64,000 bases of DNA from Icerya purchasi (Eukaryota; Arthropoda; Insecta; Hemiptera; Monophlebidae). The position numbers and the translations under genes were made by a program. The stretch covers positions 153,301,774 to 153,365,773 of the forward strand of contig CM077115.1 in the NCBI GenBank assembly GCA_039619475.1, in the 5' to 3' direction. The notes below the pieces were generated by a model. The model saw nothing but the letters and a program-made list of their open reading frames with translations, was not told the origin of the DNA and made no database searches. Of the stretch, positions 22,830-33,467 are shown in pieces; position 1 is the stretch's first letter; every line of letters begins with the position of its first letter.

Positions 22830-24600
22830 GAGAGCTGGACTGCTAACAAACCCGCTCCTCCTTAAGTGAATAACCAACATTCGCAGATGTGCATCCGATT
22901 GATTAATATCTATTATTGTTTTTTTGTCTAAAGTTAATCAATCACCGATTTCAACCGATTTTCAAACAGTCCTCTCTGTTCAAATTTTTGGTGTCTTTCG
23001 ATGATTTCAATCGCTTCTCTAATTAACCGTTTATTTTTGACCGTCGCTAATATTTTCGTGTCGCGAAATTTCATTTCGTGTTGTGTTCGTTGTACATGTT
23101 CGGCTATCGCGGTTCGTGTTCTTTAATTCTTACATGTTCTAGTTTGCTCCACGTAACTCAGACGACACGAACACAGAATTTTATATATACCCACTGCATG
23201 CAATTGCGGTAAGTCGTTTTTTGATATTCTTTAAGAAATTTTCTACTTTCCTGTTTACTCCAAATATTGGCCAATTCTTTTTTTTCTCTTAAAATTTGAC
23301 TAATTTTATTCGCAAAAACCAATTTTTAATATATAGGGCTACGTAACGTTCGTAATAAATTCATCATTTTTATTTTCGTTTTCTCCATTTGTTATTTCGA
23401 CTTTATCCAAAATTGGTCAATTGATTTTTTCGCTTTATTATCTTCCTAACCATCTCCCCTACCACGGCATTTTTTGTAGTTACCATTTATGTCTCAATTT
23501 TTTGCCTTATTGCATATACTTTCCGCCCTTCTTATCAAAGTTTTAAATACCTCCCATACTTTTAGCTCGGCCAATGATGGCGGATTCTTTGTACGAATAT
23601 TTACTAGTGTGGCTGGGTTTACGAAAAACTCTAAAGTGTATTTACGCTACCGGTTAATATTCCTTTCAACTGACATATCTAAAAAGCGCTAATGTGTGTC
23701 ATTTTGAATTTTATATTACGGTGAAAATTGTTCAAATCTGAGCCGATATTTTATCCCTTTCACGATGCCGAACCACAAACGAATCGTCCACATGTCGCAT
23801 GCATAACTTCGGCGATCACTTCGGAAAAATCTTATTTTCTAAATTTTCAATAGAGGTATTTGTAAAAATCAGCGCTAGGCGCGAACCCGCTTTTATACCT
23901 TCCTACTTATAAATCTTCTCGTTAAACATAAACACATTCATACGTGTCATAATTTCGACCAGTTGGATGGTGAATTTGTCTATTTCCATGTTTTGCTATT
24001 TTATTTCCACTGTTCCTGATACCGGTGTAAATAACGACAGGCAACACCGAAAAACTGACTAATACGTCTTTTTCTTCTATTGTAACGGTATATTTTTGAG
24101 TTCTCTATAAACTCATTACGAATATGAAGCTCCATGTTTCGTACGAAATTTCTTTAGGTTAGTGTACCTTCTACCAAATACGACAGACTCTATTAATCGA
24201 ACTAATTATCAGCCCGTTTTGTGAACATTTAGCAATTCATACATCCTACGCATTGCGACTATAGAAGGAATAATCGATTTTTTAATTTTCCAATTCAAAA
24301 TTCGACTCTTTTATACTTTCTTCTATTTTACTTGTTATTTACTTCAGAATACTGTCCGTCACGTAATAATTTTAACATCTTATTACTCGTCGGTTTTTAT
24401 AATTACCACGGCATTTTCTTTATGCGCTTTTAATAACAAAACATCATTATTTCTCCTAAAACAGTGCAAAGCTTCTTTTCCGGTTAGTTAGCTAATAATT
24501 TAACCTTAATCGTTTACTCGTTCCCGTTACATATTTCTATTAATTATTAAACCCTTGTTGTAATTATCGTATACACTATCGGACATTGATCGGTTTATTT
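22830..24600 (-). mobile_element. Penelope-like element (RT + GIY-YIG), decayed
   Basis: Minus strand, N- to C-terminal from right to left: KENAVVIIKTDE (about 24440-24405), matching the 'KGNATVV...Y' entry to Penelope RT; KLLRDGQYSEVN; KFTIQLVEIMTRMNVFMF; ALIFTNTSIENLENKIF; then MRHVDDSFVVRHRERDK (about 23800-23755), with HVDD in place of YVDD. Further on, VGIYKILCSCRLSYVEQT (about 23195-23140) is a GIY-YIG endonuclease, and EHVQRTQHEMKFRDTKILAT with LIREAIEIIERHQKF (about 23110-22990) is the linker typical of Penelope C-termini. Many stops and frameshifts. The combination of RT and GIY-YIG is diagnostic of this class. Confidence 0.82.
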
Positions 24601-24688
24601 TGTTTTCATTTCCCTCTCGAATGCACTCACGCTGAGATACCTCATTCGATCTTTAAGCTGAGTTCCATTTACGGTATTTTTTTAACCG

Positions 24689-24990
24689 ACTTCAAAAAAG
24701 GAGGAGGTATTCACAATTCAACTTTTTTTAAATTTCATTTTACTTTTTTTTTTTTTATTTTTTATTTTTTATGTGCGTTCCTTTGGAACTTTCTTCTCTT
24801 CTTTTATTTGAAAGGTGGTGTTTCTCATGTGGTCCCATTTAAATTTGATCAAAATCTGACCGGTAGTTCTTGAATTATCCTTAATAATGCGGGGGAAATT
24901 GAAGCTTTTTGGGTGCTTTTCATTCATGATTGTTTTCACCGTCGGATTAAATTTATTGACTTAATAAAATACTATAAATTTGCCAAATTA
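24689..24990 (+). repeat. Dispersed repeat starting ACCGACTTCAAAAAAGGAGG
   Basis: Contains ACCGACTTCAAAAAAGGAGG, GGTGGTGTTTCTCATGTGGT, CCCATTTAAATTTGATCAAA and CCTTAATAATGCGGG. This succession is a widespread arthropod repeat. I recognise the wording but not a reliable class name. No ORF. Confidence 0.6.
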
Positions 24991-25091
24991 CCGTGGAAAT
25001 GAAGCTTTTGATGTTTTCACACCGTGGAAATATCTGTTCTTATTAAAATGTTTTAATTTAATTGAATAAAAATGCACTAAAAAGTAAACAA

Positions 25092-25532
25092 TAAAATGCT
25101 TTTTTACAAAAAATAAATATCGGTACTTGAAGGTTTATTATAAAAATTTAAAAATGCACTAAAAAATAAAAAATAATTACTCCCGCGATTAGAAAATATA
25201 TATCAGAGTGTTATAGCACCTTAAGGGTGATATTATCGTAATTCTTATACAACATTAATACCTTGATTAGAGTTGGTATCACATTCATATTAAAAGAATA
25301 ATTAAAAACTGCGTTAAATGTTCATTAAATTGTTCATAGATATTGTAACATGAATTTAATTCCAACTCTAATTAAGGTATCAGTGTTGTATAAGAATTAC
25401 GATATCACCCTTAAGGTGTTATAACACTCTGATATATATTTTCTAATCGGGAGTAATTATTTTTTACTTTTTAGTGCATTTTTATAATGAACCTTCAAGT
25501 ATCGGTATTTATTTTTTGCAAAAAAGCATTTT
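25092..25532. mobile_element. Large foldback element, ~180-bp arms
   Basis: The left arm (25092-25276, AAAATGCTTTTTTACAAAAA ... GATTAGAGTTGG) is mirrored by the right arm (25362-25532, CCAACTCTAATTAAGG ... GCAAAAAAGCATTT). Shared landmarks are ACTTGAAGGTT, AATGCACTAAAAA, ATATATATCAGAGTGTTATA and ACCTTAAGGGTGATA. The arms differ by a few substitutions and short indels. The 85-base loop is AT-rich. A partial third copy of AAAAATGCACTAAAAAGTA lies just outside at about 25070. The element is non-coding; cruciform or hairpin formation is expected. Confidence 0.9.
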
Positions 25533-25849
25533 TTTCTCTCATATTTTTTTGTTTTATTTATACAGTTATGAGATTCGCTGGAGAGTATAGTTACGGCTAC
25601 GTAACTCTCAGCTTTAGGCGCTACAACGTTACCTTAACTGACAATATTGCATTTATATGGATGTTTCAAACAGCTCTAGGTTTTCGTTTTTCTTTATTCT
25701 TTGAATTCCTTTATAACTTAGCAGCTCCTACTTTCTCCCTGCTGAATTTGAATCATTGCAATTTGTTATTATCATCTTCTTTGTCTATTTATCTTATTTT
25801 TTTCTTTTTGGCGGTTGAATAGTGTATTTTCCGGAAATATTTTCGGCTT

Positions 25850-27260
25850 TCGCCTTGATCTTTTCCTTTTTCACATAAAAAAATTCTTTATTTATATAAA
25901 TTACACCTAGGGCTTCCTTTATTGATGTTTCCTTTTGATAATGTCATATCTACCAACTCTAAGGGATAAAGTGGCAGTAGTTGACTTATTCCAGTTCAAT
26001 TCACTTCCATTATTATCAACCAAATGGCCAGTCACATTCTAGCTTCCTTTATTCGCCAAGAAAGATTTTTCGAGGTCATCCTCACAAGGCTCCTTGCTCA
26101 GTCCTAACCCTTTTATCATCTATATACTATTAGATTGCTTCCGTTCCTTTAAATTCCTTCACCCTATTCTTTTTTAATGCTTTCTTTCTCTTTTCATTGT
26201 GGCAGCCAATAGAGCTGTTAATTCGTCTCTTTTAATTCGCTAGAAGTGCTCTTGCTTCAATTTTCTCCTTCCAGGTTTTCTTTTACCCTTCGTCCTTATA
26301 TAAACTTGTTTCTGACAGTCTAATCTTAATAAATACAGCTCTTTCTCGTATTACTTCTGTCGGTATCTTTCTTAAGAGTCTTCTGTCATTCTCTGACCAC
26401 ACCAAAAAAAAAACAACATCTTTCCTCCTCTTCCATCAAAAGAAGGCTAATATCGCCCACTAAATGGGGATGTGATCCTTACATTCTTAATTGTTTTACG
26501 TAATTCCACATTATCCGTTCCAAGTTTAACTACTGTTTTTTATTTATTCTTGCGCCTCGTAAGTCTCGAATTTCTAAACAATTCTTGCCTTCGATTGTAT
26601 CTTGGTGCTCTTAAGTCCTCTCTAATCCCTGGAATTTTTGTGAATTTAATGGCGTCACCTCTGTCTATCCGTAGATCCTATTTAAGCTGTGGCCTCCATA
26701 CTAATCTCTTCTACTCACATCTTCCGTTCAATTTCCAGGAATTAGCGTTTTGTGCCTAGAAAAATTCCTGTCTTATCTCTTATTTCTATCTGACACTTAG
26801 TTTATTTTGGCCTTACACAATTAATAGTCTTTCCTCTATTTCGACTTCACTGACTTCTGTCATCCTTTGAGCATACTTATTCTGCCCGCACTTTCACAAT
26901 CTCTCCAACAAGCTGTAATTAATCAGGAATTCTTCAGCACTATCAACATTCTTTCTTTCCCTCTCGCATAATTAACTGTTGGTTTGAAAAGGCCTACCAG
27001 TATTGGTGCTATTTTTATTCTTCTTAATTTTAAATTTCCTGAATCTTTTTGTCTTCCTTCTTTCTGTTCCATATTTACGACCAAGTGTTGATAGACATTT
27101 TACATTCGGCTATATCCGTTAATTGGTTTTCTTACAATTTTTCGATTATTTCCGACTTTATGATTAATGCTCTTCGCACCATCTGTTCTGCCCAACCTGA
27201 TGATTCCTGTGACTTTATTATTTTCCGTATACGTTCTCACATTCAGATTTTTTTTTCTTT
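25850..27260 (-). pseudogene. Decayed LINE, C-terminal coding fragments
   Basis: Pyrimidine-rich on plus. Minus-strand pieces include DAIKFTKIPGIREDLRAPRY followed by NRRQELFRNSRL (about 26670-26590), TVVKLGTDNVELRKTIKN (about 26540-26490) and WSENDRRLLRKIPTEVIRE. These resemble the C-terminal part of insect R4/L1-like LINE proteins, where 'KIKFT...REEL...RYN' precedes 'ARFR.GNE' and a 'C..C....E...HVW..C' finger. The finger itself is not readable here. Stops are frequent. The lineage is a tentative inference; no catalytic motif was found. Confidence 0.35.
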
Positions 27261-27276
27261 CTGATGCAAATTCGTA

Positions 27277-28204
27277 TTAAGGGGTCATATCACCCCTTAG
27301 GCTCACAAAATTTCGGATGGTTTTCTGAGACTTACCACAAACGATAGAAAACAAATGAGATATGATGTTTTGAGTATATGAAAGTATAGATCCATAATTT
27401 GCACTAATTTCCATTTTAACCATCGTTGAAGTATAAAACAGCAATATAAAATCGAGAACAAATTTGCCACTGGAGATGTTTTTTGGCGTCATAGTAGACC
27501 ACACAAGTGAATTCAAGCTTAGCTCGACGCTAATCGAAACACAGAATTTTCCTGCGCTTTCGCCGCAGGCACATGTTGCTGCTCTAGCCCTCGACCACTA
27601 CCACTCAAACACTAACGTGGTCTCTACCACGACGCAACCTTCAAACGGCCGGATTTGTTATCGAACACGGTGATTTTTGGTTTTAGCCGTGTAAGCATCC
27701 CCGACAAGAAACACAAAGACAAAGCAGCGATGCAACTTACAATTAGAACGACGTTCGAGAGATCGCTGAATTTAATGATGCGACCGCAGATTAATTTGTA
27801 TCTCGAACATTTTCAAAAGGTAACACTGCAAATACCGAATCCGTTTCAACACTATTTATCGAAACACCGATATACACGTGGAGAAGCCAAACACTGACTG
27901 TTGTACGTTCTAACGGACTTTCTACAAGCGGCCGATTTCTCAGTCTTAAAAGAGGCGCACCTATTAATCAAAATTGAAAGCTGGAAATTGAGAAGTGTCG
28001 GTATAATTCATATAAAGAAGAATAAAGACCTCAAACTTCCGCGCACACTTGAAAAACCGCTAATTTTGCTTCACAACTATGTTTGGAAAAATGACTTTTT
28101 AACCCACTCGCAAGTTCCCCCCCTCATAATCAACTTTTTACATATACTTTAGGGAAGGTTTAAGCCAATAACAAAAAAAATCACAAGATGATATTACTCC
28201 TTAA
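27277..28204. mobile_element. TTAA-bounded inverted-end element (piggyBac-type MITE?)
   Basis: Left end TTAAGGGGTCATATCACCCC (27277-27296), itself palindromic, and right end GATGATATTACTCCTTAA (28187-28204). The complement of the right end, TTAAGGAGTAATATCATC, matches the left end at most positions. TTAA at both edges fits a piggyBac-type target. The interior has no transposase. A piece near 27830-27850 ending CCGAATCCGTTTCA resembles the terminus of the TG...CA units at 19 and 55 kb. Moderate to low confidence. Confidence 0.4.
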
Positions 28205-28429
28205 GTGGTTTTTGGCCATTCCCCGGCATCTTTGGTAGGGAAACAGTTAATTCTTTAGCTCGGGTTGTTGCTTTTTCTTTCCTTTTCTTCAAAAAATTTC
28301 CATCATCTTATCCCCTTCCGCTATGTAAGAATGCAGATTTCAGATTTTAGTCGGATGTAGTTCACTGCTGTCTCCATTATTTGCTCGCGTTTTAATATTT
28401 CATTACTACCTCCCTCCCTCTTTCGCTAT

Positions 28430-28680
28430 TCATTAGCCTTTTTCCTACACTATCCTTTCGTCTCTTTCGGTAGAGTATTCGACTCTGTACTCCTGTTTAT
28501 TTAGGCTTACGTTTCCCTATTATTTATTTATTTATTTATTATGCCAGTTACTTTTCCTTCTACACGCATTATTCCTGCTTTTGCCTATTTCTTGTTAGCA
28601 ATATCTGATCGGCTCATCATTTAGCTGTTTTTTTCAATTCTAATTGCTTCTGAAGATCTTGCTTGATCAGCCAAAAAAAC
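28430..28680 (-). other. Unidentified repeat family member B
   Basis: Aligns with 17461-17640 (see member A). Includes a short (ATTT)n run at about 28522-28540. Nothing can be said about function. Confidence 0.35.
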
Positions 28681-28689
28681 AAAAAAAAC

Positions 28690-29594
28690 GGTCTTTTGAT
28701 GGTTAAACTATAAAAGGGAGAAAAAATTTGCATCTTTCGTTATAGAGAAGTAGAATTTAAGGAAAATTGCTTTTCTTGGGTATATCAACTGTAGACGTTA
28801 ACCCAGCGCAAATGAAATTATTGCAAATTTCAATGTGTGGAGTTCGAATTAAGTTCTACCCAAGCAAAATGAAACTGACTAACTACATGGTACCTGACTG
28901 AGAAGCAGAGTTTCCATTGCATGAATTAGCCAACTCTTACTATATGCGCTTCGAAGAAATAAAGCAGTTTTATTGCTTCCGTCCATTCATCACTCAAATC
29001 GAAACAGATCAGTAGAGTGACAAATCAGAATATTTCATAGAATTCTATAACGCGATCAAAATTATAGTTGATTCTACGGATGCGCCATACACTGGTCAGG
29101 TTATTGTATTCAACGTTGGGCTATGGCTCATTTTTGTCGTTCTCTTAATAAGACCGCAATAAATATTGTTCACAACATGGTCGACCATCCTTCGCTAGAA
29201 TTGAATTTATTAAAAATGTTACAAAACAACTGATCGAGCTCTACGGACATTTTTTTCAAAAGTGTCCATCGGCTACTTTCTAGACAGAAAAAAGGTATAC
29301 TATGCTGTCGGTAGCGAATGAAAAGTGGTCCGCCAACAGAAAACAAAAAAAAAACAAAACTGTAGCACGTGTTTCTAACAAGAGAAAAAAGTAAAAGATC
29401 GCATTTACGTACATCTTGCAAAAAAGCACACCATTTTTTCCGTTTTTTTAAATTAAAATGATTGCTTTTTTTTTGCGGTCCTCCATGGCAACGCCATTTA
29501 GGTCTAAAATACCTAGAACGCCAATTGACATTTTTAATTAGGGTACTCGTAGTTTGTATTTTATTTTTAATATGATGTTTTCATTCTACTTTAG
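28690..29594. other. Stretch without recognised gene
   Basis: Contains short open pieces (e.g. DAPYTGQVIVFNVGLWLIF near 29080-29136) that I could not place in any family. No repeats or RNA genes seen. Confidence 0.4.
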
Positions 29595-29744
29595 ATAGAT
29601 AAAATGGGAAACATTATTCCGTTCAACAAACATCCAGAAAGTCATTACAAAAATTATGATTTCGAAATTCAAAAAGTAAATTATGAAATGGTAAATAATT
29701 TGGAAAGCTTCTGTACAGCGACGTGTATGCTCGTTTTATTATCA
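29595..29744 (+). CDS. Candidate coding exon 2 (hypothetical)
   Basis: A CTACTTTAG acceptor (ends 29594) precedes the open segment IDKMGNIIPFNKHPESHYKN, YDFEIQKVNYEMVNNLESFC, TATCMLVLLS, which ends at the consensus donor TCA|GTAAGA (29745). From the ATG at 29604 there are exactly 47 codons, so both edges are phase 0. The N-terminal half is polar and the last 13 residues are hydrophobic. Not part of any repeat I recognise, which is unusual in this window. Could be a start exon (ATG in frame) or an internal exon joined to 21151-21255. Function unknown. Confidence 0.3.
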
Positions 29745-29798
29745 GTAAGATATTTATTTATTATATACGTATTGATACGAATTTGCAGCGCGATTTAA

Positions 29799-31297
29799 TT
29801 AAATTCTAAATGATTACTTTTATCTTGTTGTTTCTCTAGATAGAAAATTTAAAAGATCTATATATATCCACTGATCGTAGAGTACATGTGTATATCTCGC
29901 TCTTTTAGCGATAACGTGTCGGATCTACGTTGGTCATAGGTTTCTCGTAATTTATCTCTGCCTTGAAGAAATAATTTATTTCAATTACTGTTGTTCCTCG
30001 TTTATGTATATCGCGTGTACGCTTTGTTTCGACGTATTCACCATTTTTCGATTCGCAGAGCGGGAAATTGAAACATTGAAATCCGATATATGACCCGAAA
30101 GGAATACAAGTGTGATTTTCTCTATTCTTTAGCTGTAATATGCGTACAAGTTTAGAGTTGGCTAATGCATGTGCTCCGGAATTTTTTGATCCGGTATGTT
30201 GTGATAAATGAGGAATTTTTAGGTGCTCATAAAACTAGCTATCGAATTATTCGGGAAATTTTTGAGGGATAAGCCGCCGGTGTAAATTTTGTACACAACT
30301 TGTTCGAATTACTATGCACTTGCCAGAATTTCTGTGCAAATGCTGTAAAATTCTTACAAAATTTTCGTGAAATTTTTGGAATTCTCCTACACTTTACACC
30401 AGTGTATTCCTCACCGGTATGCCCCCCCCCCCACCCGTAAATTTTGCCGAATTAATGTTAAAATACATGTGGTTGTATTTTCATTGGTCGTTTCTTCGTT
30501 ACAATTGTTCCTTGTGGCTTTTTTGATACGTCTCTATATGGACATTTTTGTTATGTGTTGTCGTTTGCTGGTCTTCTTTAGTCGAATTTTTACCGCATTT
30601 CCGGTTGTTCAACGACACATTTCATCAGTTAATACGCACACACACACAAGTCATAAATAAAAGTCCGGAGGTTTACTTTTTTCTGTATCACGCGATTTCT
30701 TCTTTGTAGCCGTATTGGCGATGAGTTTTCTTAGGGGGATTCCAGTTTTCGTTGCCGCTTGATTTCAAAAGTCTCATTGCTTTAATAAAAAAATACAGTT
30801 ATAGTTTCTTTCTCGCGATTTTTTTTACGAAAAAAGATTCGATTCCCGCGGAATAATACAAGCAAGTTGGTTGCTTAGGACCTAAAATAAACTTTGAAAA
30901 AAAAAATCCCTCTGTAAAAAGTTGTCATTCATAAGAAAAATTCACTTCAGCGCTCTTATGCCAGGAGATAGCGAATTTCTTAAGTTTTTCTTTAGAACTC
31001 ATCTCTTGCGCTATCAGGAACAAGGTAGCAATCGATTAAACTACAATTGTCTTCAGGAATGGGAACTACCAATGCGAGATTTCTAACAATATAATACATA
31101 TATGTATCCCACGAATGTTGTTGTCGATGGTTTCGACAGCGTGCTCCGAACATTAACGAAAACTACAAAAATGCTAGTTAACACAAAAACATACATACGA
31201 ATTTATTTATCTGAAAATTGAACACGAAAAACATTAATGAATTACGCACTTACAACTAGCGCGAATGAATTCAAACAAAGTAACATATTTATAAGGC
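29799..31297. other. Stretch without recognised gene
   Basis: AT-rich, with a C-run at about 30422-30432 and a short (CA)n at about 30641-30652. No coding motif. Confidence 0.45.
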
Positions 31298-32123
31298 GAT
31301 ACGATTAATTCGTAATCCTTCATGTATGCGGACAGAATCTAACGTTCTTTATATAAACACTAGCTGTGCCCCACGGCTTCGTCCGTGTATTAATGCCCGT
31401 TTAAGTCTGTACTTGGAAATTCATAAAAAAATGTTTGCTATATCTGAAATTGTATTTATGTAAAGATTCTTTCTCTTTATTGGGGGAAACATGTTTATCA
31501 CCGTCCAACAGAGAATAATTTTAATGTTCCATGTTTAACTGAAAATTATCGATCTTTCTACAAACTGTTCGTTGTGATCTGAACAAAAAGTTTTGCTCAA
31601 CTTAACAACACACACAGCCATCGTTTTGAGGAGGCCGAATTAATCACACGGTGATCTTCCATAGTTACACATTTAAGAGAACATCTTTTTCAATCGTATC
31701 TTTCAACAGCTCTGTCTCCAGCTTTTTATTAAAATTAGTTTATTAACGCAACAGCAAACTGCAGTAGTTGAGTAAGGATTTTAATATTCCCGGTAGCAGA
31801 TTATTAAAAAGAAAGTTAAACAGTTAATTAAAAACATTTATACAGCGGTTTTGGCCCAAAAGTTCGAATATTTGACATATCAGTTAAATACTCTATATTA
31901 TTTTTATATGTTCCCCATTACGGTCAATAATATATGGCTTAAACATCTACCAATTTTTATAAAACATATTGCACAATACATTTTCGTATTTCTACTCCTA
32001 ATAATTCATTATTATACAAAAAATAAAATAGAGACGAAAACAAACATGCAACATTATTATCTATGTATTCCATTGTATCATTAACACATATTAATTATAC
32101 ATTCATATTAACAGTGAATATAT

Positions 32124-32576
32124 TTTATTAAAGTATTCGTATGGAGTATAGTACTATATGGTTCAGAAACTTGGAATTTAAATCAACGGTGGAGCAATCA
32201 ACTGGAAGCATTCGAAATGTGGTGCTGGAGAAAAATGGAGAAAATATCATGGACAGAAAAAATAAGAAATAAAGAAGTATTAGATAAAGTTAAAGAGAAA
32301 AGAAGTCTATTAAGGAAATTAAAGGAAAGAAGAACTAAATGGATTGGACATATATATATATAGAAATAATGAATATCTAACACAAATAATAGAAGGAACC
32401 ATGGAAGGGAAAAGGCCAAGAGGAAGGCCAAAACAGAAATACATAAAACAAATAAAGGAAGACGTGAAAGCAAACAAATACGGAGAAATGAAGAAAATGG
32501 CTTTATCCAGGAACTTTTAGAACATGGCTGTCCACCAATCTATTATATAGATTGAGGAATTAAGAAGAACAAGATA
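32124..32576 (+). mobile_element. 5'-truncated RTE-like LINE tail inserted in unit 1
   Basis: Absent from unit 2 at the matching position. Plus-strand reading gives VLYGSETWNLNQRWSNQLEA, FEMWCWRKMEKISWTEKIRN, KEVLDKVKEKRSLLRKLKER, RTKWIGHI, then IIEGTMEGKRPRGRPKQKYI. This is the C-terminus of an RTE/BovB-group 'endonuclease-reverse transcriptase' (usual wording 'YGSE.W......LEAFEMWCWRRM..ISW...V.N..VL..V'). It ends in an (AT)n tract rather than poly(A), as RTE elements end in short tandem repeats. Only about 150 codons remain. Confidence 0.8.
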
Positions 32577-32673
32577 TATATATATATACACATATATAAA
32601 ATTAAATTTAAACACACGAAAGTGAAAATTAATAAATTAACAATTATTGAATAAACATTTACAGCATATAAAA

Positions 32674-32952
32674 GTTAATCATCATCATCATCATGTTGTT
32701 TCTTCCGTTGTAGAAGATTGCGTGCAATAACTGCTGGTCTATACTAAACGGCTTCTTGCTAGATCAATCATTTGTTGCAGCTTCAGAATTTTCTGTGCGC
32801 CTGTTGTCATCCATTCCAGTTTCCTGCGACCTCTTATCGGTTTTTGTTGATTTTTCCTTGGATAGCCACCATCAGCAATCTATTTTCGCGGATTTTATGC
32901 GCTAAATATTTATGCTTTTGGTTATCGATGTCTTCTAGTAGTTGTGCTTTTA
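32674..32952 (-). mobile_element. Second RTE-like LINE tail, opposite strand, (ATG)n end
   Basis: Also absent from unit 2. Minus-strand reading, with frame breaks, gives NRLLMVAIQGKINK, RGRRKLEWMTTGAQKILKLQ, QMIDLARSRLVYRPAVIARN and LLQRKKQHDDDD, then the (ATG)n tail (CATCATCATCAT on plus, 32680-32693). This is the extreme C-terminus of an RTE-type ORF, in which 'EGKI.GKRGRGR..L.W' precedes a '..DDDD' end. The lineage differs from the plus-strand RTE tail only 100 bases away. Confidence 0.75.
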
Positions 32953-33205
32953 GTACATAAATTTCATAATTAGTACATTTACATTAGACATAAGTCATTA
33001 TCTGAATCGCTTTAAATAATTCAAAAACAAAAAAAAAAGGGGGGAAATCGTTACCTTTGCCAGTAATTTCCGAGACAGCAGCGACAGAAATAAATAAAAA
33101 ATAATAAAAAAAAAATTAAAAAAGTTAATTTAAAAAATATTATACAGTGGTTTTGTATGGTCAGGTAATTCACAAAAAAATTTTAAACGATTAAAAACTA
33201 CTCAA

Positions 33206-33467
33206 AACTTACGAAAACAAAATAATTTCAATCAGTGGCGGCTGGTCCATAAGGGCTCTAGAGCGCCGCCCTCCCTTACAAAAATTCCCCAGGAAAGTAT
33301 TAATTTTTAATAATATATTGAATCATTTTAACAGTCTACATTTAGTAATAAAAACGATTTTCTTTTATATAAGCGCACTCTAGCGTTACCTGATTTAACT
33401 ATTTCAGGACAATCGCTCTTCCATTATCTTAATATAATTAATCAGTTCTTTTTCTTACTGAGTCACG
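33206..33467. other. Spacer between duplicated units, hAT-like terminus
   Basis: Includes CAGTGGCGGCTGGTCCATAA at 33233-33252. CAGTGGCGG is a common hAT terminal word. The opposite terminus was not found nearby, so this is a single end or coincidence. Confidence 0.3.

Larger units (their letters stand above)
31298..33205 (+). repeat. Tandem duplication, unit 1 (CTAGCTGTGCCCC repeat copy 2)
   Basis: Shares with unit 2 the left flank GATTAATTCG, CCTTCATGTATGCGGAC and TTTATATAAACACTAGCTGT, the whole repeat body, and the right part ending CAGGTAATTCACAAAAAAAT and TTTAAACGATTAAAAAC. Because flanks as well as the repeat are shared, this is a segmental duplication rather than two insertions. Unit 1 is longer than unit 2 because it carries two extra inserts (32124-32576 and 32674-32952), each with LINE coding sequence. 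Confidence 0.82.

Noticed and set aside
28900..29400. Possible piggyBac transposase
   Set aside because: Short pieces such as KIIVDSTDAPYTGQV recall a piggyBac block, but no further motif or DDD spacing could be read.
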